Source of the DNA: Pseudomonas syringae
GTDB taxonomy: Bacteria; Pseudomonadota; Gammaproteobacteria; Pseudomonadales; Pseudomonadaceae
Direction: 5' to 3'
NCBI RefSeq assembly: GCF_023278085.1
Contig: NZ_CP066265.1
Coordinates: 2,014,501 to 2,078,500 of the forward strand
DNA: 64,000 bases
Under the pieces are notes generated by a model, which saw only the letters and a list, made by a program, of their open reading frames with translations, was not told the DNA's origin and did not search any database. Made by a program: the position numbers and the translations under genes. Of this stretch, positions 37,461 to 47,600 are shown in pieces; the first letter of the stretch is position 1, and each line of letters begins with the position of its first letter.

Positions 37461-39713
37461 ATGTCGGATCGCTACGAACTTTTCCTCACTTGCCCAAAGG
37501 GCCTTGAAGGCCTGCTTGCAGAGGAAGCCACTGCGCTTGGCCTGCAAGAGACCCGCGAGCACACCTCGGCCATTCGCGGCTCGGCCGACATGGAGACCGC
37601 TTATCGCTTGTGCCTGTGGTCGCGTCTGGCCAACCGCGTGCTGCTGGTGCTCAAGCGGTTCCCGATGAAGGACGCCGAAGACCTGTACCACGGCGTACTC
37701 GATGTCGAATGGCACGACCATCTCGAATCGGAAGGCACCATCGCGGTGGAATTCAGCGGTCATGGCTCGGGTATCGACAACACCCACTTTGGTGCATTGA
37801 AGGTCAAGGACGCGATCGTCGACAAGCTGCGCACGCCCGAAGGCGAACGTCCCTCCGTCGACAAGATCAACCCGGACCTGCGTGTGCACCTGCGTCTGGA
37901 CCGTGGCGAAGCCATCCTGTCGCTGGACCTTTCCGGTCACAGCCTGCACCAGCGCGGCTATCGTCTGCAGCAGGGGGCTGCGCCGCTCAAGGAAAACCTT
38001 GCCGCAGCGATCCTGATCAGAGCCGGCTGGCCGCGTATTGCTGCCGAGGGCGGCGCGCTGGCTGACCCGATGTGTGGTGTCGGTACATTCCTGGTCGAGG
38101 CCGGCATGATCGCCGCCGACATCGCGCCCAATATCAAGCGCGAGCGCTGGGGTTTCTCTGCCTGGCTCGGTCACGTTCCGGCCCTGTGGCGCAAGCTGCA
38201 CGACGAAGCGCTGGCACGCGCCGAGGCCGGGCTGGCCAAAACCCCTTCGTGGATTCGCGGTTACGAAGCCGATCCGCGTCTGATCCAGCCTGGCCGCAAC
38301 AACATCGAGCGCGCTGGCCTGAGCGACTGGATCAAGGTCTATCAGGGCGAAGTTGCAACGTTCGAGCCGCGTCCGGATCAGAACCAGAAAGGTCTGGTGA
38401 TCTGCAACCCTCCGTACGGCGAGCGTCTGGGTGATGAAGCCAGTTTGCTGTATCTCTACCAGAATCTGGGCGAGCGCCTGCGTCAGGCCTGCCTGAACTG
38501 GGAAGCTGCGGTGTTCACCGGCGCGCCTGATCTGGGCAAGCGCATGGGTATTCGCAGCCACAAACAGTATTCCTTCTGGAACGGCGCCTTGCCGTGCAAG
38601 TTGTTGCTGATCAAGGTGACGCCCGACCAGTTCGTCACCGGCGAGCGTCGCACCCCGGAACAGCGTCAGGTCGAGCGTGACAACCCGGTCGAAGTCGAAG
38701 TTGTCGAAAGAAAGCTCAACAAGAATGGCAACCCGATCAAGCCGGAACCGGTGGTGGTCGAGCAGGCTCGCCTGAGCGAAGGCGGGCAGATGTTTGCCAA
38801 CCGTCTGCAGAAGAACCTCAAGCTGATGGGCAAGTGGGTGCGCCGCGAGGGCATCGATTGCTACCGCGTGTACGACGCCGACATGCCTGAGTACTCACTG
38901 GCAATCGATCTGTATCACGACTGGGTTCACGTTCAGGAATACGCCGCGCCCAAGACCATCGACCCGGAAAAGGCTTCGGCTCGCCTGTTCGACGCGCTGG
39001 CAGCCATTCCGCAGGCGCTAAACATCGACAAGAGTCGCGTGGTGATCAAGCGTCGCGAGCGCCAGAGCGGCACCAAACAGTACGAGCGCCAGAGTGCTCA
39101 GGGTCAGTTTCTGGAAGTCAGCGAAGGCGGCGTCAAGTTGCTGGTCAACCTGACCGACTACCTGGACACCGGCCTGTTCCTCGATCACCGCCCGATGCGC
39201 ATGCGTATCCAGCGTGAGGCGGCGGGCAAGCGCTTCCTGAACCTGTTTGCCTACACGGCAACGGCCAGTGTGCATGCCGCCAAGGGCGGTGCGCGCAGCA
39301 CCACCAGCGTCGACCTGTCACGGACCTATCTTGACTGGGCGCGACGCAACCTGTCGCTGAACGGTTTTTCCGACAAGAACCGTCTGGAGCAGGGCGACGT
39401 GATGGCCTGGCTGCAGGCCAATCGTGACGAGTACGAGCTGATCTTCATTGATCCGCCGACGTTCTCCAACTCCAAGCGCATGGAAGGCATTTTCGACGTG
39501 CAGCGTGATCAGGTCGAGCTGATCGACCTGGCAATGGCGCGCCTGGCGCCGGGCGGCGTGCTGTATTTCTCCAACAACTTCCGCAAGTTCGTGCTCGATG
39601 AAAATCTGAGCCAGCGCTACGCGGTCGAAGACATCACCGCCCAGACCATCGACCCGGACTTCGCCCGCAACGGCAAGATCCACCGCGCCTGGAAAATAAT
39701 GGCGCGGGCTTGA
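37461..39713 (+). CDS. rlmL: bifunctional 23S rRNA (guanine-N2/N7) methyltransferase RlmKL
   Basis: 750 residues from ATG 37461 (MSDRYELFLTCPKGLEGLL). The N-terminal THUMP region (~45-155) precedes the RlmL methyltransferase domain (ADPMCGVGTFLVEAG, CNPPYGERLG motif near 315) that makes m2G2445. The C-terminal RlmK domain (LNLFAYTATASVHAAKGGA, FIDPPTFSNSKRM) makes m7G2069. The fused form is usual in gammaproteobacteria. It stands alone as a transcription unit. Confidence 0.96.
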   Translation: MSDRYELFLTCPKGLEGLLAEEATALGLQETREHTSAIRGSADMETAYRLCLWSRLANRVLLVLKRFPMKDAEDLYHGVLDVEWHDHLESEGTIAVEFSGHGSGIDNTHFGALKVKDAIVDKLRTPEGERPSVDKINPDLRVHLRLDRGEAILSLDLSGHSLHQRGYRLQQGAAPLKENLAAAILIRAGWPRIAAEGGALADPMCGVGTFLVEAGMIAADIAPNIKRERWGFSAWLGHVPALWRKLHDEALARAEAGLAKTPSWIRGYEADPRLIQPGRNNIERAGLSDWIKVYQGEVATFEPRPDQNQKGLVICNPPYGERLGDEASLLYLYQNLGERLRQACLNWEAAVFTGAPDLGKRMGIRSHKQYSFWNGALPCKLLLIKVTPDQFVTGERRTPEQRQVERDNPVEVEVVERKLNKNGNPIKPEPVVVEQARLSEGGQMFANRLQKNLKLMGKWVRREGIDCYRVYDADMPEYSLAIDLYHDWVHVQEYAAPKTIDPEKASARLFDALAAIPQALNIDKSRVVIKRRERQSGTKQYERQSAQGQFLEVSEGGVKLLVNLTDYLDTGLFLDHRPMRMRIQREAAGKRFLNLFAYTATASVHAAKGGARSTTSVDLSRTYLDWARRNLSLNGFSDKNRLEQGDVMAWLQANRDEYELIFIDPPTFSNSKRMEGIFDVQRDQVELIDLAMARLAPGGVLYFSNNFRKFVLDENLSQRYAVEDITAQTIDPDFARNGKIHRAWKIMARA

Positions 39714-39860
39714 GCCTGTAAAGCCTGGGGCGGTGAGCTGACGTGCAGCAACTTTGTACAGGTTTGTTCATCGCCCACTAGGCAAACTACTGGCGAGTAG
39801 CTATAAAAGATCAATAGCCAGCTTGACGCTCCAGTTCGTTGGCGTCATGAGTTTCTGTCT

Positions 39861-42245
39861 ATGACCGCTAAACGTTTCAGGCTCAGAATTCTGAGTTTTA
39901 TCAATGGTCAGCGCGCTGCATGGCTGATAGCGGTTCTGGCTTTTCTGATCGGCGTGGCGCTGACTGTTATGTTGGCGCTGGCGGACAACGAGCTGTATCA
40001 GCGTCAGGTACGCCAGCGTTTCGACATGCTCGCAGCGGAGCGCTTCAGCCGTCTACAAGAGCGTCTGGACCGGCAGGTCACCCGGCTGGATACGCTGAGC
40101 CGCTTCTTTATCTATTCAAGGCAGGTTGATCAGTCGGAATTCGACGGCTTCGTCGCACCGTTGCTTTTGGGAACCCAGGCGTATGCCTGGACCCCTCGGG
40201 TCACCAGTGCCGAGCGGGCAGCTTTTGAGGAGCAGGCGCGCAAGGACGGCATAACGGACTACGCCATACGCGAGATGGACGAAAAAGGCGCGTTGAAAAC
40301 GGCCGGTGCGCGCACTGAGTATTTTCCGGTGCGCTTCCTGCAAACCGTCAGCAAAACGCCGTCGCCACTCGGGTTTGATATTTCCTCTGAGCAGGTGCGC
40401 CGTTCCGCTCTGGAACGCGCGCGCCTGCTCAAGCGTATTGTCGCCACGCCTCGTATTCGCCTGCTGGACCCGCCCGACGCCTACGGTATCTTGCTGGTGG
40501 CGCCGGTGTTCTCGGCCACCCGGACGCCTGCTGAGCTGAACGGGTATGTGACGGCCGTTATCAGCCTGGCGCAATTGATGACTGTGGGGACCGCTGAGCA
40601 GGACAGCCTCGCGGTGACCATGCAGGACCTCAGCTCGCCAGCAAAGCCCGAGCCGATTTACGAGTCGCCGGTTGCCGCCATCCGCAATCGGCTGTACGCC
40701 AGCAGCTTGCTGAGCCTGGGCGACAGGGATTACCTGATTGAAGTCCGCCCGACGCAGATTTTCAATCTCAGCAATCAGATCATGATGCCGGGCCGGGTGA
40801 TGTGGCTTGGCGGTCTGCTGAGCCTGATGCTCAGCGCGTTGCTCTACACCCTGATCAGTCAGCGTCAGCGAGCCTTGCAGCGTGTTGCGCAACGCACCCG
40901 TGAGCTGCGCCAGCGTGAATTGCAGTTGCGTGCCGCGCACGGGCAGTTGCGCAACGTGCTCGACGCCGCGACCGAGGTGGCGATCATCGCTACTGATCTG
41001 GACGGGGTGATCAACATGTTCAACGTCGGCGCGCAGAAGATGCTGGGTTATCCTCAGGAAGAAATACTGGGCAAGTTCCGTCTCATGGACCTCTATCAGT
41101 CCGCTGAGCTGGAGGCCCGCGCGAGCAGCCTGAGCCGGCAGCGCGGGAAGCCGATCAGCGCGTCCCAGCTGATGTTTCTCGACGCTGTACAGGACGGCAC
41201 TCATCCGTCGCAGGAATGGACGCTGCAGCGCAGTGACGGCAGTACTCTGGTCGTGGATATGCTGGTCACTGCAGTGCGTGACGATCAGGGGCTGTGGACC
41301 GGCTATCTTGCCGTGTGCATCGACGTCACCGAACACAAGCGCGTCAACCAGGCCCTGGCCGAACAGGGGCAATTGCTTAAAAAACTCGGCTCGCAGGTGC
41401 CCGGCGGTATCTATCAGTACCACCTGTCTGCCGATGGCAGCGCCCGTTTCAGGTATGCCAGTGCGGGTATGTGCGAGCTGTTCGAATTGGATGAGGCACA
41501 GTTGTTTGGCGACGCCGAGGCCTTGATGCGGCGCATTCACCCCGCCGATCTGACACGGATCAAAACCTCGATTCTTTCCAGTGCGAAGCACCTGACAGCC
41601 TGGAGCCAGGAATACCGGGTCGAGTTGCCGCGCAAGGGGCTGCGCTGGCTTAGCGCTGCCTCTACGCCGGAGCGGCTGGCCGATGGCAGCGTGCTGTGGC
41701 ACGGATTTGTATCTGATATCACCGACCTCAAGCGCGTCGAGCAGGAGTTGCGAGCGCTTTCGGTCACCGACGTACTGACCGGTGCCTACAACCGGCGCTT
41801 TTTTCAGGACCGCATGCAGGCCGAGCTGAAAAGGATCGACCGGCACGGTGGTGACCTTTCGATCATCATGCTCGACGTCGATCACTTCAAACGCATCAAT
41901 GACCGCTTCGGGCACGCCGCAGGCGATCAGGTGCTCAGGTCCATTTCGGAAAAGATCAGCCAGCGACTACGCAGTGACGACGTGTTCTGCCGTCTGGGTG
42001 GCGAAGAGTTCATGGTGGTGTGCCCGGGCACGCGTGGCACACAGGCCTATCAACTGGCGTTGAGTTTGCGCGAGGCGTTGCGCAGTCAGGTTATCGAAGG
42101 AGTCGATCATGTGGTGACGGCCAGCTTCGGGGTTGCGAGCAGGCGGGCAGGTGAAGGCATCGATGCCATGTTGCTGCGCGCCGACTCGGGCGTCTACGCA
42201 GCGAAGCAGGGCGGTCGGGATCGGGTTGAGCCGGAGCAGCCTTGA
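39861..42245 (+). CDS. membrane diguanylate cyclase: CHASE – PAS – PAS – GGDEF
   Basis: 794 residues. A membrane helix at ~19-41 (AAWLIAVLAFLIGVALTVMLAL) and a second at ~305-325 enclose a periplasmic CHASE ligand-sensing domain (QAYAWTPRVTSAERAAFE, TEYFPVRFLQTV). Two PAS domains follow (~360-490 and ~500-620). The C-terminal GGDEF domain has an intact active site RLGGEEF near 713, preceded by RSDD five residues upstream, the inhibitory I-site for c-di-GMP feedback. It should therefore be an active, product-inhibited cyclic-di-GMP synthase. No EAL domain is present. Ligand unknown. Confidence 0.93.
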   Translation: MTAKRFRLRILSFINGQRAAWLIAVLAFLIGVALTVMLALADNELYQRQVRQRFDMLAAERFSRLQERLDRQVTRLDTLSRFFIYSRQVDQSEFDGFVAPLLLGTQAYAWTPRVTSAERAAFEEQARKDGITDYAIREMDEKGALKTAGARTEYFPVRFLQTVSKTPSPLGFDISSEQVRRSALERARLLKRIVATPRIRLLDPPDAYGILLVAPVFSATRTPAELNGYVTAVISLAQLMTVGTAEQDSLAVTMQDLSSPAKPEPIYESPVAAIRNRLYASSLLSLGDRDYLIEVRPTQIFNLSNQIMMPGRVMWLGGLLSLMLSALLYTLISQRQRALQRVAQRTRELRQRELQLRAAHGQLRNVLDAATEVAIIATDLDGVINMFNVGAQKMLGYPQEEILGKFRLMDLYQSAELEARASSLSRQRGKPISASQLMFLDAVQDGTHPSQEWTLQRSDGSTLVVDMLVTAVRDDQGLWTGYLAVCIDVTEHKRVNQALAEQGQLLKKLGSQVPGGIYQYHLSADGSARFRYASAGMCELFELDEAQLFGDAEALMRRIHPADLTRIKTSILSSAKHLTAWSQEYRVELPRKGLRWLSAASTPERLADGSVLWHGFVSDITDLKRVEQELRALSVTDVLTGAYNRRFFQDRMQAELKRIDRHGGDLSIIMLDVDHFKRINDRFGHAAGDQVLRSISEKISQRLRSDDVFCRLGGEEFMVVCPGTRGTQAYQLALSLREALRSQVIEGVDHVVTASFGVASRRAGEGIDAMLLRADSGVYAAKQGGRDRVEPEQP

Positions 42246-42283
42246 CGCGACGCGCTTGTCTGGGACGCGACGCGCCTGTCTGG
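42244..42283. repeat. two 20-bp tandem direct repeats
   Basis: GACGCGACGCGCTTGTCTGG is followed directly by GACGCGACGCGCCTGTCTGG (one difference). It begins inside the stop codon of the diguanylate cyclase gene. Confidence 0.85.
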
Positions 42284-42383
42284 CGGAATGATCTGAGTCG
42301 CGTTTGCAACTGATGTGTTTGAAACAGGCTGATGTGAAACCAAGATGCCCGCTGCAACGCGGGCCTCTTCGGTGGCTACGATG

Positions 42384-43853
42384 TTACTGCTGCTGGATCG
42401 ACACCGTGGTGCTGGCCAGTTTGGGCTGGCGGTACAGATCGATCAGTACTTCGTCCAGAATTGACGATGCGCCGAAAGGGCGTGGATCGTTGAGAATGGC
42501 CACTACCGCCCAGGTGTTGCCGTTGTTGTCGCGGCTGAATCCGGCGATGGCGCGTACGGTGTTCAACGTGCCTGTCTTGATATGGGCCTCGCCCAGCAGT
42601 GGCGTGCGCTTGAGGCGTTTGCGCATCGTCCCGTCGAGCCCGGCCAGAGGCATGGAACTCATGAATTCGGCGGCATACGGGCTACGCCATGCGGCTTGCA
42701 GGATAACCGCCATCTCACGGGCGCTGACGCGTTCTGCGCGGGACAGCCCGGAACCGTTTTCCATGACCAGATGTGGCGCAGTGATACCTTTTTTCGCCAG
42801 CCACTGACGGATTACCCGTTGCGCCGCTTTGCCGTCGTCGCCGTCGGCTTCGTTGCGAAACTCTTCGCCCAGGCTGAGGAACAGCTGCTGGGCCATGGTG
42901 TTGTTACTGAATTTGTTGATGTCACGGATGACTTCCACCAGGTCTGGCGAAAATGCCTTGGCAAGCAGCTTGGCGTTGCCGGGCAGTACGCCGACGCGGT
43001 CCTTGCCCTGAATGGTGCCGCCCAGCTCCTGCCAGATGGCGCGTACCGCGCCCGCAGTGTAGGTCGGGTGATCGAGCAGCGACAGATAGGTCTGCGAGTT
43101 GCAGCCGTTACCCAGTTGGCCGGTCACCGTCACGTTGACGCTGCCGTCCGGTTGCGTCACCGGGTTGTAGCGCACGTCGCCGGTACATTGCTTTGAGGCA
43201 CTGGCCTTGACCTGATTGTCGATACGGACCGTGGCGATCGGCGGCTCCACCGACACCAGAATCCGGCCGTCATCGTTGCGGGTCACGAAGCGCAGGGCCT
43301 TGAGGTTGACCATCAGCGAGTCGGGCTTGACCAGAAACGGCTTGTTGTCGTCGTTGCCGTCATCGTTGAACACCGGCAGCTGTGGTTGCACGAAGTGGCT
43401 GCGATCCAGTACCAGATCGCCGGTCACCTGTTGTACACCGTTGGCTCGCAGATCTCGCATCAACAGCCAGAGTTTTTCCATGTTCAGCTTGGGATCACCG
43501 CCGCCCTTGAGGTACAGGTTGCCGCGCAGTACGCCGTTGCTCAGGGTGCCATCGGTGAAGAATTCGGTTTTCCACTGGTGGGTCGGGCCGAGCATTTCCA
43601 GCGCGGCGTAGGTGGTGATCAGCTTCATGGTGGAAGCCGGATTCACCGACACATCGGCATTGAAAACGGTTGGTGTACCAGGGCCGTTGAGTGGCAGCAT
43701 GACCAGCGAGAGCGCATTATCGCCGAGTTTGCTGGCTTTCAGAGCCTGTTGAACCTTGGGTGGCAGGGTGGTGTTGATGACGGCGGCGTGGGCGGGGAGA
43801 GCCAGAGGCAAAAGCATCGACGCGAGCAGCAATGGACGTAACGACTTGATCAT
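42384..43853 (-). CDS. dacB: D-alanyl-D-alanine carboxypeptidase/endopeptidase (PBP4)
   Basis: 489 residues from ATG 43853, chosen because a signal peptide follows at once (MIKSLRPLLLASMLLPLALPAHA). Penicillin-binding motifs are SVNPASTMKLITT (SxxK), FSNNTMAQ (SxN) and HIKTGTLN (KTG). It is a class C low-molecular-weight PBP of the peptidase S13 family, which trims or cuts peptide cross-links in the periplasm. The Pro/Asp-rich insertion between SxxK and SxN is typical of PBP4. The gene is divergent from yggL. Confidence 0.95.
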   Translation of the reverse strand: MIKSLRPLLLASMLLPLALPAHAAVINTTLPPKVQQALKASKLGDNALSLVMLPLNGPGTPTVFNADVSVNPASTMKLITTYAALEMLGPTHQWKTEFFTDGTLSNGVLRGNLYLKGGGDPKLNMEKLWLLMRDLRANGVQQVTGDLVLDRSHFVQPQLPVFNDDGNDDNKPFLVKPDSLMVNLKALRFVTRNDDGRILVSVEPPIATVRIDNQVKASASKQCTGDVRYNPVTQPDGSVNVTVTGQLGNGCNSQTYLSLLDHPTYTAGAVRAIWQELGGTIQGKDRVGVLPGNAKLLAKAFSPDLVEVIRDINKFSNNTMAQQLFLSLGEEFRNEADGDDGKAAQRVIRQWLAKKGITAPHLVMENGSGLSRAERVSAREMAVILQAAWRSPYAAEFMSSMPLAGLDGTMRKRLKRTPLLGEAHIKTGTLNTVRAIAGFSRDNNGNTWAVVAILNDPRPFGASSILDEVLIDLYRQPKLASTTVSIQQQ

Positions 43854-44181
43854 TGAATAAAACCCTACTGCAAAGAGGGAAATAAAAAGAGGGCATGGAT
43901 GGATTCCCTCGGTAACTATTCGATATCGATGTTCGATGACTATAGTAGTGAACGCGCAGAGATATTTCGTAATAAATGAGATTGCGCGGCGAACGAGCGG
44001 CATTATGCCCCAAGCTGGGCTGGCTTGTGATGGGGACGAGTGCTCAAGTGAGTATTTTTTTGCGCTCATTGCCCAAGCGCCTGTCAGACCACCGGATATC
44101 CGTTACAAGCAGCAATTGTCGGGCTTTTACGTCGCCAAGCTGGTAAAGTGCCGGCCGATATTTATTGATGAGGATTGTCCC

Positions 44182-44526
44182 ATGGCCACTAACCGCTCCC
44201 GCCGTCTGCGCAAAAAACTGTGTGTGGACGAGTTCCAGGAATTGGGTTTCGAACTGAACCTGGACTTCAAGCAAGAGCTGGATGACAAGGCAATCGACGC
44301 TTTCCTCGACGCTTTCCTGAAAGAAGCAATGGAAGCCAACGGTCTTGGCTATGTGGGCGGCGACGACTTCGGTCTGGTTTGCCTGAGCAAGCGTGGCTCG
44401 GTCAGCGAAGAGCAGCGTGCTGCTGTTGAAGCCTGGCTGAAAGGCCGCAGCGAACTGACAGAAGTCACTGTCAGCCCGCTGATCGACGTCTGGTACCCGG
44501 AAAAAGAAATCAACCCGGCCGCCTGA
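44182..44526 (+). CDS. yggL: YggL family (50S-associated) protein
   Basis: 114 residues from ATG 44182 (MATNRSRRLRKKLCVDEFQELGF), with GAGGA about 10 nt upstream. DUF469 family. The family pattern is RRLRKKLxxxEFQExGFE...FLxxFIxExxExNGLxxxGG, all visible here. Reported to bind the large ribosomal subunit; role not established. It is a single-gene unit followed by a strong hairpin. Confidence 0.9.
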   Translation: MATNRSRRLRKKLCVDEFQELGFELNLDFKQELDDKAIDAFLDAFLKEAMEANGLGYVGGDDFGLVCLSKRGSVSEEQRAAVEAWLKGRSELTEVTVSPLIDVWYPEKEINPAA

Positions 44527-44530
44527 TGCA

Positions 44531-44560
44531 AGTGGAAGCAGGCTCAAGCCTGCTTCCACT
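44531..44560 (+). terminator. strong hairpin after yggL
   Basis: Perfect 13-bp stem AGTGGAAGCAGGC/GCCTGCTTCCACT with a TCAA loop. There is no T-tract; probably a terminator or mRNA-stabilising 3' end shared with the convergent hybrid kinase gene. Confidence 0.6.
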
Positions 44561-44641
44561 GCCGCTGTGCCTGTCCGCTCCCCTCGTTACATCGCCTTGT
44601 CTTCTCCTTTCTGTCTGCGCTGCATGATCGGGTCAACCGCA

Positions 44642-47600
44642 TCAGCCCTGATCGCTGTTTTTAGCCTGTTGCGCCTCAAGCGCCCTCTCAAGTTCGTCCA
44701 TTGCCAGGTCCATTGCCTCGTGGCACGCCTTCAGCTGTGCCTCTGACCCATCCGGTTCGCACGCCTGTTCAAGGTCATCACAGGCCTGGACGACTCTGTC
44801 GGCACTGATGATCCGTGCGGCCCCTTTGATTCGGTGGGCGATTTCACTGACTTTCCTGCGATTATCATCGCGCACCAGTTCGGCGAGCATCAACTGGTCG
44901 TCCTTGTTGCTGGACAGCAACTGGGCAATCAGCCGCTCGACCATTTCCGGACGATCACCGGTCAGGCTGCTGATGCTTTGCAGGTTGAACGGCCGCACCT
45001 TGCGCGGCAGCGGCGTCAAGCAGGAGAGCTGTTCGTTCAGGGTCTTCAGGCTGATGGGTTTGAACAGGCAATCGTCCATGCCAGCGTCCAGGCAGCGCTG
45101 GGTTTCCTCGTGCTGCGCATTGGCAGTGAAGCCAAGTACTCTGCAGCGTGGCAGGCTGTCGGCAAGTTCGCGGGCGCGAATCGAGCGCGCCAGGTCGTAG
45201 CCATTCATGATCGGCATGTTGCAATCGGCGACCACCAGATCAAAATCTCCGGCCATCCAGCGTTGCAGCCCTTGTGCGCCATTTTCGGCCATTTCGCAAT
45301 GATGACCGAGGAAACCCAGTTGCTGGCACAGCAGCAGCCGATTGGCAGGATGGTCATCCACCACGAGTATGTTCAGAACCTGCTGGGCTTGCGCCTCGGC
45401 AGTCACAACAGCAGGCAGGCTGGCCAGTGGTTCCAGTGTGGTCAATATCAGCTGCATATTGATCCGCGTACCGATGCCTGGCTCGCTGTCAAGCGACAGG
45501 CTGCCACCCATCATCGTGCACAGGCTGCGGCAGATCACCAGCCCCAGCCCGGCGCCGGTTCTGGCCATCTGCCCGGTGTTGTCAGCCTGGGCGAAGGGTT
45601 CGAACAGGCGTTGCTGATCTTCGACACTGATACCGATGCCACTGTCCTGCACCGTGATGTGCACCTGCAGTTGTTGAGGATCCGGGGTGTCGGGGGCTTG
45701 CAGGCTGATCTTTACCTGACCGTAGCGGGTGAATTTGATCGCATTGCTGACCAGGTTCGACAGGATCTGCTTGAAGCGTAGCGGGTCGATCAGCACGTCG
45801 GTGTTGATCCGGCTGTCCAGCTCCAGCACCAGGTTGAGGTCTTTCTGGCGCGCCAGGCCATCGAACACCCGGACCACTGACTCCACCAGTTGCCGCAGGT
45901 TGGCGCGTTCCGGATTTAGTGCCAGTCGCCCGGATTCGATGCGTGCGATATCGAGGATATCGCCGATCAGGTCGAGCAGCTCATTGGCCGAGCTGTAGGC
46001 AACCTCGATGGCCGGGCGATCCAGCTCGCCGTGATCGGCACGTTTGAGTGCCAGTTCGAGCATCCCGATCACCGCGTTCATGGGCGTGCGGATTTCATGG
46101 CTCATGGTCGCCAGAAAGGTACTCTTGGCGCGGCTGGCGGCGTCTGCCTGCTCCTTGGCGGTCTGTAGTTCTTCGATAAGCTGGCGGCGCTCGCTGATGT
46201 CGATCCAGCCGCCGATGATGCCCTGCACTTCGCCCAGAGAATCACGAAACGGCAGAATCCAGTGGTAGATGGTCAACCGACGGTCACCGATGTGCAGAGG
46301 CCGGTCGAGAATCAGCGCCGTGTTGCTGGCCATGACCCGTTTATAGTCAGCGGCGTATTCGCGTGCCTCGAAAGCGTTACCCAATACGCCGTCGGTGGCG
46401 CTCTTGCCGATGATGTCTTCGCGCTGCGTGGAAAAGGTGCTGAGGTAGCTGTCGTTGCACATGCGCAGCAGACCATCGCGGTCACGCACATAGATCGGGT
46501 GGGGTGTGCCGTCGACCAGCGCACTCATGAACTCGAATTGATCGCTCAGTGCTCGCTCGGCGGCTTCGCGCTGACGGATCTGGCGCCGCATCCAGGCGTT
46601 CCAGGCCAGCAGGCCGATCAGCAGCAGGCCGGCGCCGATCAGAATCTGATAAATCAGACGCTGATAATCGTGCCATTTGGCGCTGGACGGCGTGTAGGCG
46701 CGCCAGCGATTGTTGATCGCAGCCAGATCCTGAGGCGCGATACTGGCCAGCGCCTTGTCGAGGATCGAGCTCAGTTCGATGGCGTTGCGTGAGGTCGCCA
46801 TTGAGATCAGCGCCGGCTCTTCGCCGATGGTCGCGGTCATCTGCAAGCGTTCTTCGAAGATGCCGGAAGACAGAAAATAGTTGGCGCTGAGCAGCGAGGT
46901 AACCGCACCCTCGGTTCGGCCCACCGCGAGCATGTCCAGTGCCTGAAAAGGATTGTCTATTTCCAGCGGTACGACCTTCGGGTATTTGCGTTGCAGCCAT
47001 TCCAGCATCGGACTGCCCTGAGTGATGGCCAGACGCTTGCCATCCATTTGTTCCAGATAACTCGGTGAGCCCTGGTCTTTGCGGGTGACCAGTACGAACG
47101 AGTTATCGATGTAAGGCCGGGTGAAACTCAGCCGGTCTTCACGCTCGTCGCTGGAGACCAGTGCGCCGATCATGTCCGCCCGACCCTGACTGACCTGATT
47201 CTGCATGTCGGTCAGGCTCGGCGAGCGTTTGACGTCGAATTTCAAACCGGTGCGCAGGCGTATCAGTTCGAGCAGGTCGGCGGTGATTCCGCGAAAATTA
47301 CCCTTGGCGTCGAAGAAGGTCAGCGGTGCATACGCCTCGTTCACCACCACCCGCACGCTGGGATGCTGGGCAATCCAGCGTTCTTCGCGTTGCGTCAGTT
47401 GCAGCTTCTGATCGGTGAGCATCAAATCGTTGCCGGCACTCCAGCGCCGGGAGATATCGATACGTTCGTCGACCGGGATTGCCTTGAGTGTCTGATTGAT
47501 CACCTCGAGCAAGCGCGTGTTGTCGTTGCGCACGGCAAAACTGAAACCGTTGGCTTCATGCTTGCCGAAACTGGCCATCTGCACGTTATTCAGGTAGCCC

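Noticed and set aside
40116..41915. 599-codon minus-strand frame inside the diguanylate cyclase gene
   Set aside because: It is opposite a gene with complete CHASE, PAS and GGDEF motifs; no domain or start signal of its own.
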